From NCBI RefSeq assembly GCF_947648125.1, contig NZ_CANSMR010000001.1:558001-622000 (forward strand): a stretch of DNA of 64,000 nucleotides, given 5' to 3'. The translations under genes and the position numbers were made by a program. Source of the stretch: an uncultured Bradyrhizobium sp. Lineage in GTDB: Bacteria > Pseudomonadota > Alphaproteobacteria > Rhizobiales > Xanthobacteraceae. The notes below the pieces were generated by a model. It was not told where the DNA came from and did no database searches. It was given only the letters and a program-made list of their open reading frames with translations. Shown in pieces: positions 45,226 to 53,599 of this stretch (the first letter of the stretch is position 1; every line of letters begins with the position of its first letter).

Positions 45226-46257
45226 TCAGGCGGACTGGATGCGTGCGATCATGTCCTGATATTTCGGGCCGTATTTGTCCCAGACCGGCTTGACTGCGTT
45301 CTGGAATGGCGCCTTGTCGGCAATCTCGATGATCTCGCACCCGGCAGCCTTCGCCTTCTCCATCGCCTGCTGCTCGTAGGTGGTCCAGAGCCCGCGCTCC
45401 TCCATCTGCGCCTCGCGGGCAAGCTTCCTAATCAGCGTCTGGTCATCGGCTGACAGCGCGGACCAGGCGCGTTTCGAGAACACCAGCACCTCGGGAACGA
45501 TCAGGTGCTCGGTGAGCGAAAAGTGTTTCGCCGCGGTGTAGTGATTGCTGAAAACGTAGCTCGGCGGATTGTTCTCGGCGCCGTCGATGACGCCGGTCTG
45601 CAGCGCGCTGAACACCTGATCGTAGCCCATCGCGACGCCGTTCCCGCCAAGCGCGTTCATCATGTCGATGAAGATCGGATTGCCGATCACGCGGAACTTG
45701 AGGCCCTTGATGTCGGCGATCGTCTTGATCGCGTGCTTGGTGTTGTAGAGGCTGCGTGCTCCGGAATTCATCCAGCACAGCGCGACCAGCCCGGCATTCG
45801 GGCTTGCCGTGATCTTGTCCAGCAGCTCCTGGCCGATCGGGCCGTCCATCATCCGCTCGGCATGCGCCATGTTCTTGAACAGGAAGGGCATGTTGACGAC
45901 GTTGATGTCATCGACGATCGGGCCGATCGAGCCGGCGCTGACGCGCAGCATCTGGATCGCACCGATCTGGGTCTGCTCGATGGTTTCCTTCTCGCCGCCG
46001 AGCTGCATCGAGGGGAACATCTGTAGCGACAGCCGGCCGTTGGTCGCCGCCGCCAGCTTCTTGCCGAGGTTTTCCGTCGCGACCACGGTCGGGTAGCCCG
46101 GCGGCTGCACGTCCGACGCCTTGAAGACCGCTTTCGACTGGGCGGGGGCCGTCTGCGCCGAGGTCGCAACGACTGCGCCGAGGCCGGCGCCGATCTTGAT
46201 GAGGTCACGACGGTTGAGCCCGGCACCGCGCTGCTGTGCTCGATCTGTACGGTTCAT
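45226..46257 (-). CDS. dctP: TRAP transporter substrate-binding protein (DctP)
   Basis: ATG 46257 follows GGAAGGAAAC; 343 aa. The signal peptide contains NRRDLIKIGAGLGAVVATSA, a Tat-like motif. The mature protein shows the DctP ligand-site arginine region (GLKFRVIGNPIF) and family strands (QIGAIQM). First gene of the transporter operon. Confidence 0.92.
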   Translation of the reverse strand: MNRTDRAQQRGAGLNRRDLIKIGAGLGAVVATSAQTAPAQSKAVFKASDVQPPGYPTVVATENLGKKLAAATNGRLSLQMFPSMQLGGEKETIEQTQIGAIQMLRVSAGSIGPIVDDINVVNMPFLFKNMAHAERMMDGPIGQELLDKITASPNAGLVALCWMNSGARSLYNTKHAIKTIADIKGLKFRVIGNPIFIDMMNALGGNGVAMGYDQVFSALQTGVIDGAENNPPSYVFSNHYTAAKHFSLTEHLIVPEVLVFSKRAWSALSADDQTLIRKLAREAQMEERGLWTTYEQQAMEKAKAAGCEIIEIADKAPFQNAVKPVWDKYGPKYQDMIARIQSA

Positions 46258-46299
46258 GTTGTTTCCTTCCAAAAATGCCTGGCCGGAGTCCGGCCGCGG

Positions 46300-47043
46300 T
46301 CATGCCGGCTGGCTCTGCTCGTCGAAGAACTCCGGATTGTTGTGCTGGGTGGCCGAGATGTCGGCCAGAAGCCGTTCGAGATGCCGCGCCATCGCAGCTC
46401 CAGCGGCTGCCGGGTCGCGCGCCTCGATCGCGGCCATCACGGCCTCATGCTCGGCGATAACCTCGGCCATCCGCCCACGTTGGGGCAGGGTCAGCCATCG
46501 GAAGCGGTCGACGTGAACCTTGACTTGCAGGATCAGCTTCCAGATGCCGGGATGTCCGGCAATGTCGGCGATGGCGGCGTGAAAGGCTTCGTCGGCCTGA
46601 TGGAATGCTTCGCGATCTCCGGCCATCTCGGCCTCGCGTTGACGTTCGAGGATCGCGTGCAGGCTGAGGATCTGGCTGGCGCTGGCGCGCTCGGTTGCCA
46701 TGCCGGTCGTGGTCTCCTCCAGCGACCTGCGGATGATGATCGCCTCCGGAAGTGCAGCGAGCGGAATGCGCGACACGAAGATGCCGGATTGCGGGAAAAT
46801 CTCGACCAGGCCCTCGTCCGACAGGCGCAGGATGGCTTCCCGCACCGGTGTTCGGCTGACGCCATAGGCGCGCGCGATCTCGGCCTCGATGATTGGATCG
46901 CCGGGCCTGCGCTGCAACGACACCAGCTCAGCACGCAGCTCGGCATAGATCCGCGCCGCCGCAGTTGCGGTCCGCGGACGGCCGGTCCGCCGGTGGCTGG
47001 CGAGGGTGCGGAGCTCCGACTTTTTCGGCGAGCGGGCGGGCAT
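46300..47043 (-). CDS. GntR family regulator with FCD domain
   Basis: ATG 47043 has GGGAG upstream; 247 aa. The winged helix (residues ~30-100) contains AYGVSRTPVREAILRLSDEGLV. The FCD ligand domain follows, with its metal-binding His and Asp residues (HAILERQREAEMAGD, FHAAIADIAGH, EHEAVMAAIEARD). It sits just upstream of the TRAP operon on the same strand and probably represses it and itself until the substrate binds. Confidence 0.92.
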   Translation of the reverse strand: MPARSPKKSELRTLASHRRTGRPRTATAAARIYAELRAELVSLQRRPGDPIIEAEIARAYGVSRTPVREAILRLSDEGLVEIFPQSGIFVSRIPLAALPEAIIIRRSLEETTTGMATERASASQILSLHAILERQREAEMAGDREAFHQADEAFHAAIADIAGHPGIWKLILQVKVHVDRFRWLTLPQRGRMAEVIAEHEAVMAAIEARDPAAAGAAMARHLERLLADISATQHNNPEFFDEQSQPA

Positions 47044-47057
47044 TCTTGCTCCCAGAA

Positions 47058-47077
47058 TTGATATATTAGTATATGAA
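47058..47077. promoter_or_regulatory. AT-rich palindrome, probable GntR operator
   Basis: TTGATATATTAGTATATGAA is palindromic at 16 of 20 positions and stands out in GC-rich DNA. It lies 15 bases before the GntR start, overlapping the expected promoter. FCD-type regulators commonly bind AT-rich palindromes of this kind. Autoregulation is inferred. Confidence 0.6.
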
Positions 47078-47089
47078 GCCGCCACGGAA

Positions 47090-47268
47090 GGCAAACGCGC
47101 AGCCTCTATGCCGGCCACACCGTGTTCAATCGCTGGAGCAGCGCCGACGAAGTCGCCACCGCCGTCGCTTATCTTGCATCTGACGCGGCAAGCTATGTCA
47201 GCGGCAGCACGCTGTTCGTCGACGGCGGCGGTACCGCGGTCGATGAACCACCGACAGGCCTCAGATAA
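47090..47268 (+). pseudogene. C-terminal remnant of a short-chain dehydrogenase
   Basis: The frame ending at TAA 47266-47268 reads [20 protein letters not shown] followed by [12 protein letters not shown], the usual C-terminal end of an SDR enzyme. Nothing of the NAD-binding or catalytic part is present upstream, where the divergent GntR gene begins. It is a truncated remnant. Confidence 0.7.
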
Positions 47269-47292
47269 CTGGCGCTAATTTAGAATACTGGG

Positions 47293-47312
47293 TCGCCCGC
47301 TTTCGCGGGCGA
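47293..47312. repeat. REP-like hairpin
   Basis: TCGCCCGC (47293-47300), loop TTTC, GCGGGCGA (47305-47312): a perfect 8-bp stem, within the sequence GGTCGCCCGC...GCGGGCGATGAC that resembles dispersed REP elements of rhizobia. Confidence 0.5.
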
Positions 47313-47352
47313 TGACAGTTTTGGGCATGGCGATAGCCGGGATGGCCGATCC

Positions 47353-47437
47353 GTAGGATGGGTAGAGCGCGAGCGAAACCCATCGGCTTCGCGCCGCGTA
47401 TGAGATGATGGATTTCGCTGCGCTCTACCCATCCTAC
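47353..47437. repeat. Dispersed palindromic repeat, left of the autotransporter
   Basis: GTAGGATGGGTAGAGCGC at the left end is matched by GCGCTCTACCCATCCTAC at the right end. Inner arms (GAGCGAAACCCATC and GATGGATTTCGCT) also pair with mismatches. The outer arm is shared with the perfect palindrome at 50978-51042, so both belong to one repeat family. Confidence 0.75.
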
Positions 47438-47585
47438 CCAGCCGCCTCGTGGCACGCGCGTGCCATTTCGAATCGCTGCGGTTTATGTCCGCGGGATGAC
47501 AACGCCTCACGGTTTGTGTCGCCGTAGGCATCTTGTTTCTGTGACCCTCGAAGAGTACCTTCAACTAAAGGTTGGGACGCAGGCG

Positions 47586-50500
47586 ATGAACGGGAATCAC
47601 GGCCCGAAGCCGTTCCGCGGGGGCATCATGAAGTTGCGGCGCGCGCAAGTGTTTGGGGGCCTGATCGTGTTGTGCGCGGCGAGTGACCCCGCGTTCGCAC
47701 AGACCGTCTGGACCGGCACGACCTCCACCGACTGGTTCACCCCCGGCAACTGGAATAACGGCGTTCCGACAGCCGGCACCGACGCGAAGCTGGATACCGT
47801 CACGCCTAATCCGACGGTGATCGGAACGCCGGGTGCCGCGACGACGAATCTGCAAGTCGGGTTGTCCAGCGTCGGACAGCTGACGATCGGCGGCGGCGGC
47901 ACGCTGGCCAGTTCGACCGGCACGCTCGGTCTCTCGTCCGGTTCGCAAGGCGCGGTCACCGTGACCGGCGCCGGTTCGACCTGGACGTCGACCGGCAACA
48001 TCGTCGTTGGAAGCGGCGGCGCCGGAACGCTGACGATTGCCAATGGCGGCACGGTGACGGCGGCAGCGCTCCAGCTGGCGGTGCAGGCCGGGTCGAGCGC
48101 GACGCTGAATATCGGGGCGGGTGCCGGAAGCCTGGTGGCTGCACCCGGCACGCTCAGCACCGCGAGCGTATCGTTCGGCGCCGGCACCGGCACGATCAAC
48201 TTCAACCACACATCGACGAACTACGTCTTCGCCCCGACGATCAGCGGCGCCGGCTCGGTCAATGTGCTGGCGGGCAGCACAAGCCTCACCGGCGCGAACA
48301 GCTACACCGGCGGCACTACCCTGACCGGCGGCAGGCTATCCGTGTCGGCCGACCAGAATCTCGGCGCGGCGACCGGCGGCCTCACCTTCAACGGCGGCAC
48401 GCTGCAATTCACCAACAGCTTCACGCTCGCGTCAACGCGCGCCGTGACGATGAATGCAGGCGGCGGCACGTTCGACACCAACGGCAATGACGTGAGCTTC
48501 GGAGGCGCATTCACCGGAACCGGCGGTCTGACCAAGACCGGGGCCGGCACCCTGACGCTCACGCTCAGGCTGCTAGCGAGCACAGACGGCTACAGCGGGC
48601 CGACGAATGTCCTCGCCGGAATGCTGCGCGCGGGCGCTGACTTCGCGTTCGCACCGCAAAGCGCAGTCACGGTCGCCGCGGGTGCCACCCTCGATCTCAA
48701 TGGCTACGGCGTTAATGTTGCGTCGCTCGCCGGCGCAGGCAACGTCACCCTTGGCAATGGAGGTCTCGGGCTGACCGGCTTCCCCGGGGCGAACACCACA
48801 TTCTCCGGTGTCATTTCGGGCCGTGGCTACTTCGCCAAATATTCAGAGGAGACCCTGACGCTCTCCGGTGCCAACACCTATTCGGGCGATACCACGCTCG
48901 CCACCGGGGGCTTGCGGTTGGTCGGCGCCGGGACCCTCGGCCTTGCGTCAAATTCGCTTGAGCTGCTGAGCCCCCGGGCCACGCTCGATCTCGGCGGCAC
49001 GACGCAAACGCAGAACGGCGGTCTGTACATGCTCGGCGGCACCATCGCCAACGGCACCCTCGCCTCGTCGGGGACCTTCCACATCGAGTCGGGCAATATC
49101 AGCGCGGCGCTCTCCGGGACCGGCTCACTCGTCGTGCCCTCCTCTCCGTCATCGCTCGCCAAGGTGGTTCTCTCGGGGACCAACACATACACCGGCAACA
49201 CCACCGTGGGCAGCACACTCGAGGTGGATGGCTCGATTGCGAGCTCGGCCCTGACCACGGTCAACAGCGCCTTCAATATCCCCGGCGTGCTCAGCGGTAC
49301 CGGCACGGTCGGCACGACGCTGATTAACGGCGGCATCCTGGCACCCGGCACCGTGGTTCCAGGTCTCGGCATCACCGTGCCGGGACCGCTCATCGGTACG
49401 CCGGGCACGCTGACGGTCGCCGGCAATCTCGCCTTCACGTCCGGAGCGCTCTATCTGGTGCAGGTCAACGGCGCGACGGCGTCGCTCGTCAATGTCAACG
49501 GCACGGCCGCGCTGGCCGGCAACGTGCAGGCGGTGTTCACTGCCGGCAGCAGCCTGAGCAAGCAATACACCATCCTGCATTCGGCCGGGCTCGGCGGCAC
49601 CACGTTCGATGCGCTGAAGACCGTCAATTTGGCCAACTTCGTCGCGAGCCTGAGCTATACCAACACCGACGTCGTGCTCAAACTGGTGTCGACGCTCGGC
49701 CCGCCTCCGCCCGTGACCCCTGGCGGCGGCGATGGCGGTGGTGGTGGCGGCGGGATAGCGCCAGGGGCATTCAACGGCAATCAGCAAGGCATCGCCAACA
49801 CGCTGAACAACTTCTTCAACGGCGGCGGCACGCTGCCGCCCGGTTTCCTCAATTTGTTCGCACTGACCGGGACCAACCTGTCCAATGCGCTGACGCAGAT
49901 CTCCGGCGAGACCGCGACCGCCTCGCAGCAGACGACATTTGACGCCATGAGCCAGTTCATGGGGGTGATGACCGATCCCTTCGCCAACCGGAGCGGCGGA
50001 GCCGATGTCATGCCGGGCGCGCCGGGCTTCGCCGATGAGAGCGCCAGCGCCTATGCGGCCGGGAAGAGCAACGACGCCTATGCGATGTTCATCAAGGCGC
50101 CGCGTGCGGCGCCGCTCCAGCCGCGCTGGAACGTGTGGGTGGCGGGTTTCGGCGGCTCGCAATCGACCGACGGCAACACAGCGACGGGATCGAACAACAC
50201 CAGCAGCAGCATCTATGGCACTGCGGTCGGCGCCGACTACCAGTTCTCGCCCAACACCGTCGCCGGCTTCGCGCTGGCCGGCGGCGGCACGAGTTTTTCG
50301 GTGACCAATGGCGGCTCCGGCCGCTCCGACCTGTTCCAGACCGGCGCCTATGTGCGCCACACCGAAGGTGCTGCCTACGTCGCGGCCGGCCTCGCCTACG
50401 GCTGGCAGGACATCACGACGAATCGCACAGTCACGGTCGCCGGCGTCGATCAGCTTCGCGCCGAATTCAATGCCAATGCGTATTCCGGCCGCCTCGAGAG

Positions 50501-50969
50501 CGGCTACCGCTTCGTCACGCCGTGGATCGGCGGGCTTGGCATCACGCCTTACGCAGCGGGCCAGTTCACGACCTTCAACCTGCCTGCCTATGCCGAGGGC
50601 GCCGTGACCGGCGCGTCGACCTTTGCGCTCGCCTATGCCGCCAAAAGCGTGACCGATACAAGCAGCGAGCTCGGCATCCGCACCGACAAATCGCTTGCGC
50701 TATCGAACGGCGTGCTGACCTTGCGCAGCCGCTTTGCCTGGGCGCATGATTTCAATCCGGACCGCTCGGTCGCCAGCACGTTCCAGGCCCTGCCCGGCGC
50801 GTCCTTCGTGGTCAACGGCGCCGCCCGGGCCAGCGAATCCGCCCTGACGACGGCGTCCGTCGAGATGCGATGGCTGAACAACTGGTCGGTGGCCGCGACC
50901 TTCGATGGCGAATTTTCCAGCGTGACGACCAGCTACGCCGGCAAGGGCGTGGTGCGCTATCAGTGGTGA
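47586..50969 (+). CDS. Autotransporter (type Va) outer-membrane protein
   Basis: The 1127-aa protein has a signal peptide ending SDPAFAQ. ATG 47586 is used; ATG 47628, behind GGGGG, is a good alternative. The passenger (residues ~40-740) is a Gly/Thr/Ser-rich beta-helix with autotransporter-associated strand repeats such as LTKTGAGTLTLTL, YTGNTTV and LTGANSYTGGTTLTGG. A Pro/Gly linker follows. The last ~280 residues are the beta-barrel (NVWVAGFGGSQSTDG onward), ending in the typical aromatic VRYQW, which the Bam complex recognises. The passenger stays on the surface or is released; its activity is unknown. It is flanked by two copies of one palindromic repeat. Confidence 0.92.
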   Translation: MNGNHGPKPFRGGIMKLRRAQVFGGLIVLCAASDPAFAQTVWTGTTSTDWFTPGNWNNGVPTAGTDAKLDTVTPNPTVIGTPGAATTNLQVGLSSVGQLTIGGGGTLASSTGTLGLSSGSQGAVTVTGAGSTWTSTGNIVVGSGGAGTLTIANGGTVTAAALQLAVQAGSSATLNIGAGAGSLVAAPGTLSTASVSFGAGTGTINFNHTSTNYVFAPTISGAGSVNVLAGSTSLTGANSYTGGTTLTGGRLSVSADQNLGAATGGLTFNGGTLQFTNSFTLASTRAVTMNAGGGTFDTNGNDVSFGGAFTGTGGLTKTGAGTLTLTLRLLASTDGYSGPTNVLAGMLRAGADFAFAPQSAVTVAAGATLDLNGYGVNVASLAGAGNVTLGNGGLGLTGFPGANTTFSGVISGRGYFAKYSEETLTLSGANTYSGDTTLATGGLRLVGAGTLGLASNSLELLSPRATLDLGGTTQTQNGGLYMLGGTIANGTLASSGTFHIESGNISAALSGTGSLVVPSSPSSLAKVVLSGTNTYTGNTTVGSTLEVDGSIASSALTTVNSAFNIPGVLSGTGTVGTTLINGGILAPGTVVPGLGITVPGPLIGTPGTLTVAGNLAFTSGALYLVQVNGATASLVNVNGTAALAGNVQAVFTAGSSLSKQYTILHSAGLGGTTFDALKTVNLANFVASLSYTNTDVVLKLVSTLGPPPPVTPGGGDGGGGGGGIAPGAFNGNQQGIANTLNNFFNGGGTLPPGFLNLFALTGTNLSNALTQISGETATASQQTTFDAMSQFMGVMTDPFANRSGGADVMPGAPGFADESASAYAAGKSNDAYAMFIKAPRAAPLQPRWNVWVAGFGGSQSTDGNTATGSNNTSSSIYGTAVGADYQFSPNTVAGFALAGGGTSFSVTNGGSGRSDLFQTGAYVRHTEGAAYVAAGLAYGWQDITTNRTVTVAGVDQLRAEFNANAYSGRLESGYRFVTPWIGGLGITPYAAGQFTTFNLPAYAEGAVTGASTFALAYAAKSVTDTSSELGIRTDKSLALSNGVLTLRSRFAWAHDFNPDRSVASTFQALPGASFVVNGAARASESALTTASVEMRWLNNWSVAATFDGEFSSVTTSYAGKGVVRYQW

Positions 50970-50977
50970 GCAACGAT

Positions 50978-51042
50978 CGTAGGATGGGTAGAGTCAACGG
51001 GGCCGCGCATTGCGCGGCCCCGTTGACTCTACCCATCCTACG
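50978..51042. repeat. Perfect 31-bp inverted repeat with a 3-base loop
   Basis: The left arm 50978-51008 and right arm 51012-51042 are exact reverse complements, separated by ATT. The arm starts CGTAGGATGGGTAGAG, as in the element at 47353-47437, but the inner half (TCAACGGGGCCGCGC) is different. It begins 9 bases after the autotransporter stop and probably works as its terminator or as an mRNA 3' stabiliser. Confidence 0.85.
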
Positions 51043-51071
51043 CACCTACCGAGCCGGCTCGCGGCGCGCTC

Positions 51072-51921
51072 TAGGTGGTGTGGACACTAGCGCATCCATA
51101 GGACAATGGCTGCGAGGGTGACGACGGCGCGATAATTTCGGGCGGTCTTTTCGAAGCGGGTTGCGACGCGTCGGAACTGCTTGAGCTTTGAGAAGCAGCA
51201 TTCGACGAGGTGACGCTGGGCATAGAGGTGCTTGTCGAGCGGATATTTGAGCGCGCGTGACGGGTTGTTGGGAATGACGGCGATCGCGCCTTTGGCAACA
51301 ATGGCTTGGCGCAATGATCGGCGTCATAGGCGGTGTCGGCCATGACGACCTCGGCGGATAAGCCTTCGATCAATGCGGCGGCTTGCGGTGCATCGCCCTT
51401 CTGACCTGCGGTAAGCGTGAACCGCACCGGACATCCCAAGCCTCGAACGGCCATATGTATCTTGGTGCTCAGGCCCCCGCGCGAGCGACCGATCGCTTGA
51501 TCTTCAGACCCCCCTTTTTGGCGCCGGCGGCGTGCTGATGCGCCCGAACAATGGTGGAATCGACGATCAGATATTCGAAGTCCGGATCATCGGACATCGC
51601 CTCGAAGATCCGCCACCAAATGCCCTTGATGCTCCATCGGCTGAAGCGTCGGAACACGCTGTTCCAATCGCCAAAGACCTCCGGGAGATCGCGCCAGGGA
51701 GACCCCGTTCGCACGATCCACAGCACACCCTCCACGAACATCCGGTTGTCGCGCCCGGTGGAGCCCTTCTGATCGGGGCGCCCTATGATCAGCGGCGCTA
51801 TCCGCTCCCACGCCGCGTCGCTCAATACCAAACGGTCCATCACACCCATGGCTACCTCCCCAAAAGCAGCCTTGAATCTGATTTGCTCCTAAAAGGGAAT
51901 CCTTAGAGTCCACACCACCTA
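51072..51921 (-). mobile_element. IS5 family (IS427-like) insertion sequence
   Basis: The ends match as inverted repeats: TAGGTGGTGTGGAC at the left, and at the right the complement of TTAGGTGGTGTGGAC. The element of about 850 bp carries a two-frame IS5 transposase. Its right end abuts the terminal repeat of the IS630 element at the shared TA (51920-51921). Exact ends are uncertain by a few bases. Confidence 0.8.
51087..51849 (-). pseudogene. IS5 family transposase, frameshifted
   Basis: OrfA (51849 to 51469) holds the DUF4096-like N-terminus and the first catalytic Asp region (EYLIVDSTIVRAHQHAAG). A run of A and G bases (C6T5 on the plus strand, 51509-51519) allows the normal -1 shift into OrfB (TKIHMAVRGLGCPVRFTLT, then VMADTAYDADH). 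A second, abnormal shift near 51314 removes one base, so the C-terminal part (AIVAKGAIAVIPNN, HLVECCFSKLKQFRRVATR) lies in a third frame. The copy is therefore probably inactive. Confidence 0.85.
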
Positions 51922-52966
51922 AAGCGTGATGGCATTACGTTCGATAGCCTGAGTTTTTGAGGTAGTTGGCACATTCCTCGGAGGTGAAGGCATCGAGTGC
52001 GAGGCCGATTGCGGCGCAGACCGCGTCGACGGATCGCGCGGCTGCCTTTCGGACAAGGTGCTTGAGCTTGGCAAAGACCTGTTCGATCGGGTTCAGGTCG
52101 GGCGAGTATTTTGGGAGGAAGAAGAGTTTGGCGCCGACCGAACGGATGAATTGGCGAACTGCTTTGCTCCGGTGGCTGCCGAGGTTGTCCAGGATGACGA
52201 TATCGCCGGGTCGAAGGGTCGGCAGGAGGACCTTCTCGACATAGGTACGAAAGCTCACGCCATCGATCGGCCCCTCGATGAACCAGGGCGCATCGATGCG
52301 GTCATGGCGCAGGGCCGCCAGGAAGGTCATGGTCTTCCAGCGGCCGTGGGGAACCTTGGCGTGAAGCCTGCGCCCGCGCGGCGCCCATCCCCGCAAGGGC
52401 GCCATATCAGTCCTGGTCCAGGTCTCGTCGATGAAGACCAGCCGTTCAATTTCGACGCGACCTTGATATTTTGTCCACTGGGCTCGCCGCCGCGCGACCT
52501 CGGGTCGATCGCGTTCGCCAGCCGCCACGCTTTTTTTGAAGCTGAGCTTCTCGGCATGCACGAAGTCCCACACCGAATGGTAGTCGACCTTCAGGCCGCG
52601 TCTGGCAAGTTCGGCAACGAGCCCCTGTATGGTGAAATCGCCGTCTTTGATCCGCTGTGACAGCCAGACTGCGTGGTCTCCCGAAGCCGCCTTCGGCTTG
52701 TGACCGCCCATCTGGCCAGGCTCAACGCTGCCGGTCTCCTCGACCCGCTGCATCTAGCCGATGGCAGTGCTGATCGCCACCCCAAACTGCTTGGCGGCCC
52801 GATTGCGCGACATCCCGCCCTCTATCGCGGACACGACACGCCTACGCAGATCCAGAAAATAAGGCTTACCCATCCATGCTGGCCTCCCGTCCAGCCAGCA
52901 TGGTGAATCAGAAACACACTGATTTGGGAATCCCAAATCGATTCAACCTAACCCCATCCCGCTTTA
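51920..52966 (-). mobile_element. IS630 family insertion sequence
   Basis: The terminal repeats TAAAGCGTGATGGCATTACG (left) and the complement of the right end, TAAAGCGGGATGGGGTTAGG, match over most positions. TA is present at both outer ends, the usual IS630 target duplication. The element is about 1.05 kb. The IS5 element abuts its left end, and its right end cuts the ModA-like remnant. Confidence 0.8.
51935..52873 (-). pseudogene. IS630 family transposase with in-frame amber stop
   Basis: ATG 52873 opens MGKPYFLDLRRRVVSAIEGG, the usual start of this family. The frame continues through helix-turn-helix sequence (SRNRAAKQFGVAISTAIG), then TAG at 52756-52754. It resumes in the same frame with MQRVEETGSVEP to the end. 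The amber probably replaced a Trp codon (TGG). The catalytic domain downstream is intact: FIDETWTRTDMAPLRGW, DNLGSHRSKAVR, and YSPDLNPIEQVFAKLK. Activity would need read-through or reinitiation at the ATG directly after the stop. Confidence 0.88.
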
Positions 52967-53484
52967 GGAGACGAAGCCCGCTTTGCGGCGCCGCCCGCGG
53001 TGACGTCAGCAGTGCGATCAGGCGCTGCGCATGCGATGCAGCGGAGGCCTGTGTCGCAACAGCAGCCGTATACATGGTCGCGAGCCGGATCCCGGCGGCA
53101 AGGTGCCCGATAGCACGACGTCCTTGGTGCTGATGATCTCGGTCGATTGCGTGCAACCAATCGGCCGCCGGTCGCTGGACTCGGCCAGATGCCGCATGGC
53201 CGTCGCGCCGCTCGGATAGATTCTCAGTCGACTGGCGACGGCACCAGCGATGTCGAGTTGACCCAGCACCTTGGCGACGTGAATTCCGGCGGTTGATGCC
53301 TTGGCGTCGGGCAAGAAGAACGCGTCCGCAGCGAGCAGCACCGCGCGCAGGCCAGCAGCGTCCTCGGCGGGGCAGCGGATCGGCGGTGCGGACCGCAAGC
53401 GTCCTCGGCGTCGGCATGCGAGCCTGACATCGACACGGTCAGCAATGCCGCGACACACATCAAGGCGTACCGAAAGCCCGCCAT
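52967..53484 (-). pseudogene. ModA-like solute-binding protein, decayed
   Basis: A signal peptide (MAGFRYALMCVAALLTVSMS) begins at 53484. After it most of the first lobe is missing. A second frame then gives LLAADAFFLPDAKASTAGIH and VAKVLGQLDIAGAVASRL, typical of the second lobe of molybdate-type binding proteins. A third frame gives TMYTAAVATQASAASHAQRL. The 3' end is cut by the IS630 element. At least two frameshifts and a deletion are needed, so the gene is dead. Confidence 0.7.
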
Positions 53485-53599
53485 TGATCGTCTCCCCCAA
53501 CTTTAGTCTTCTTTCTTGACCAGAAGTCTAGCTGCAACCTGAAGCATCTGTCGACGACAGACATCGTACTCAAACTTCGCCATCGCGTGCGGGGATCAC

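Noticed and set aside
47281-47445. Alternating repeats considered as a CRISPR array
   Set aside because: There are only two different palindromes, with no regular repeat-spacer pattern. No CRISPR array was seen anywhere in the window.
49149-50360. A 403-codon minus-strand frame opposite the autotransporter
   Set aside because: It mirrors the Gly/Thr-rich repeats and lacks any recognisable feature.
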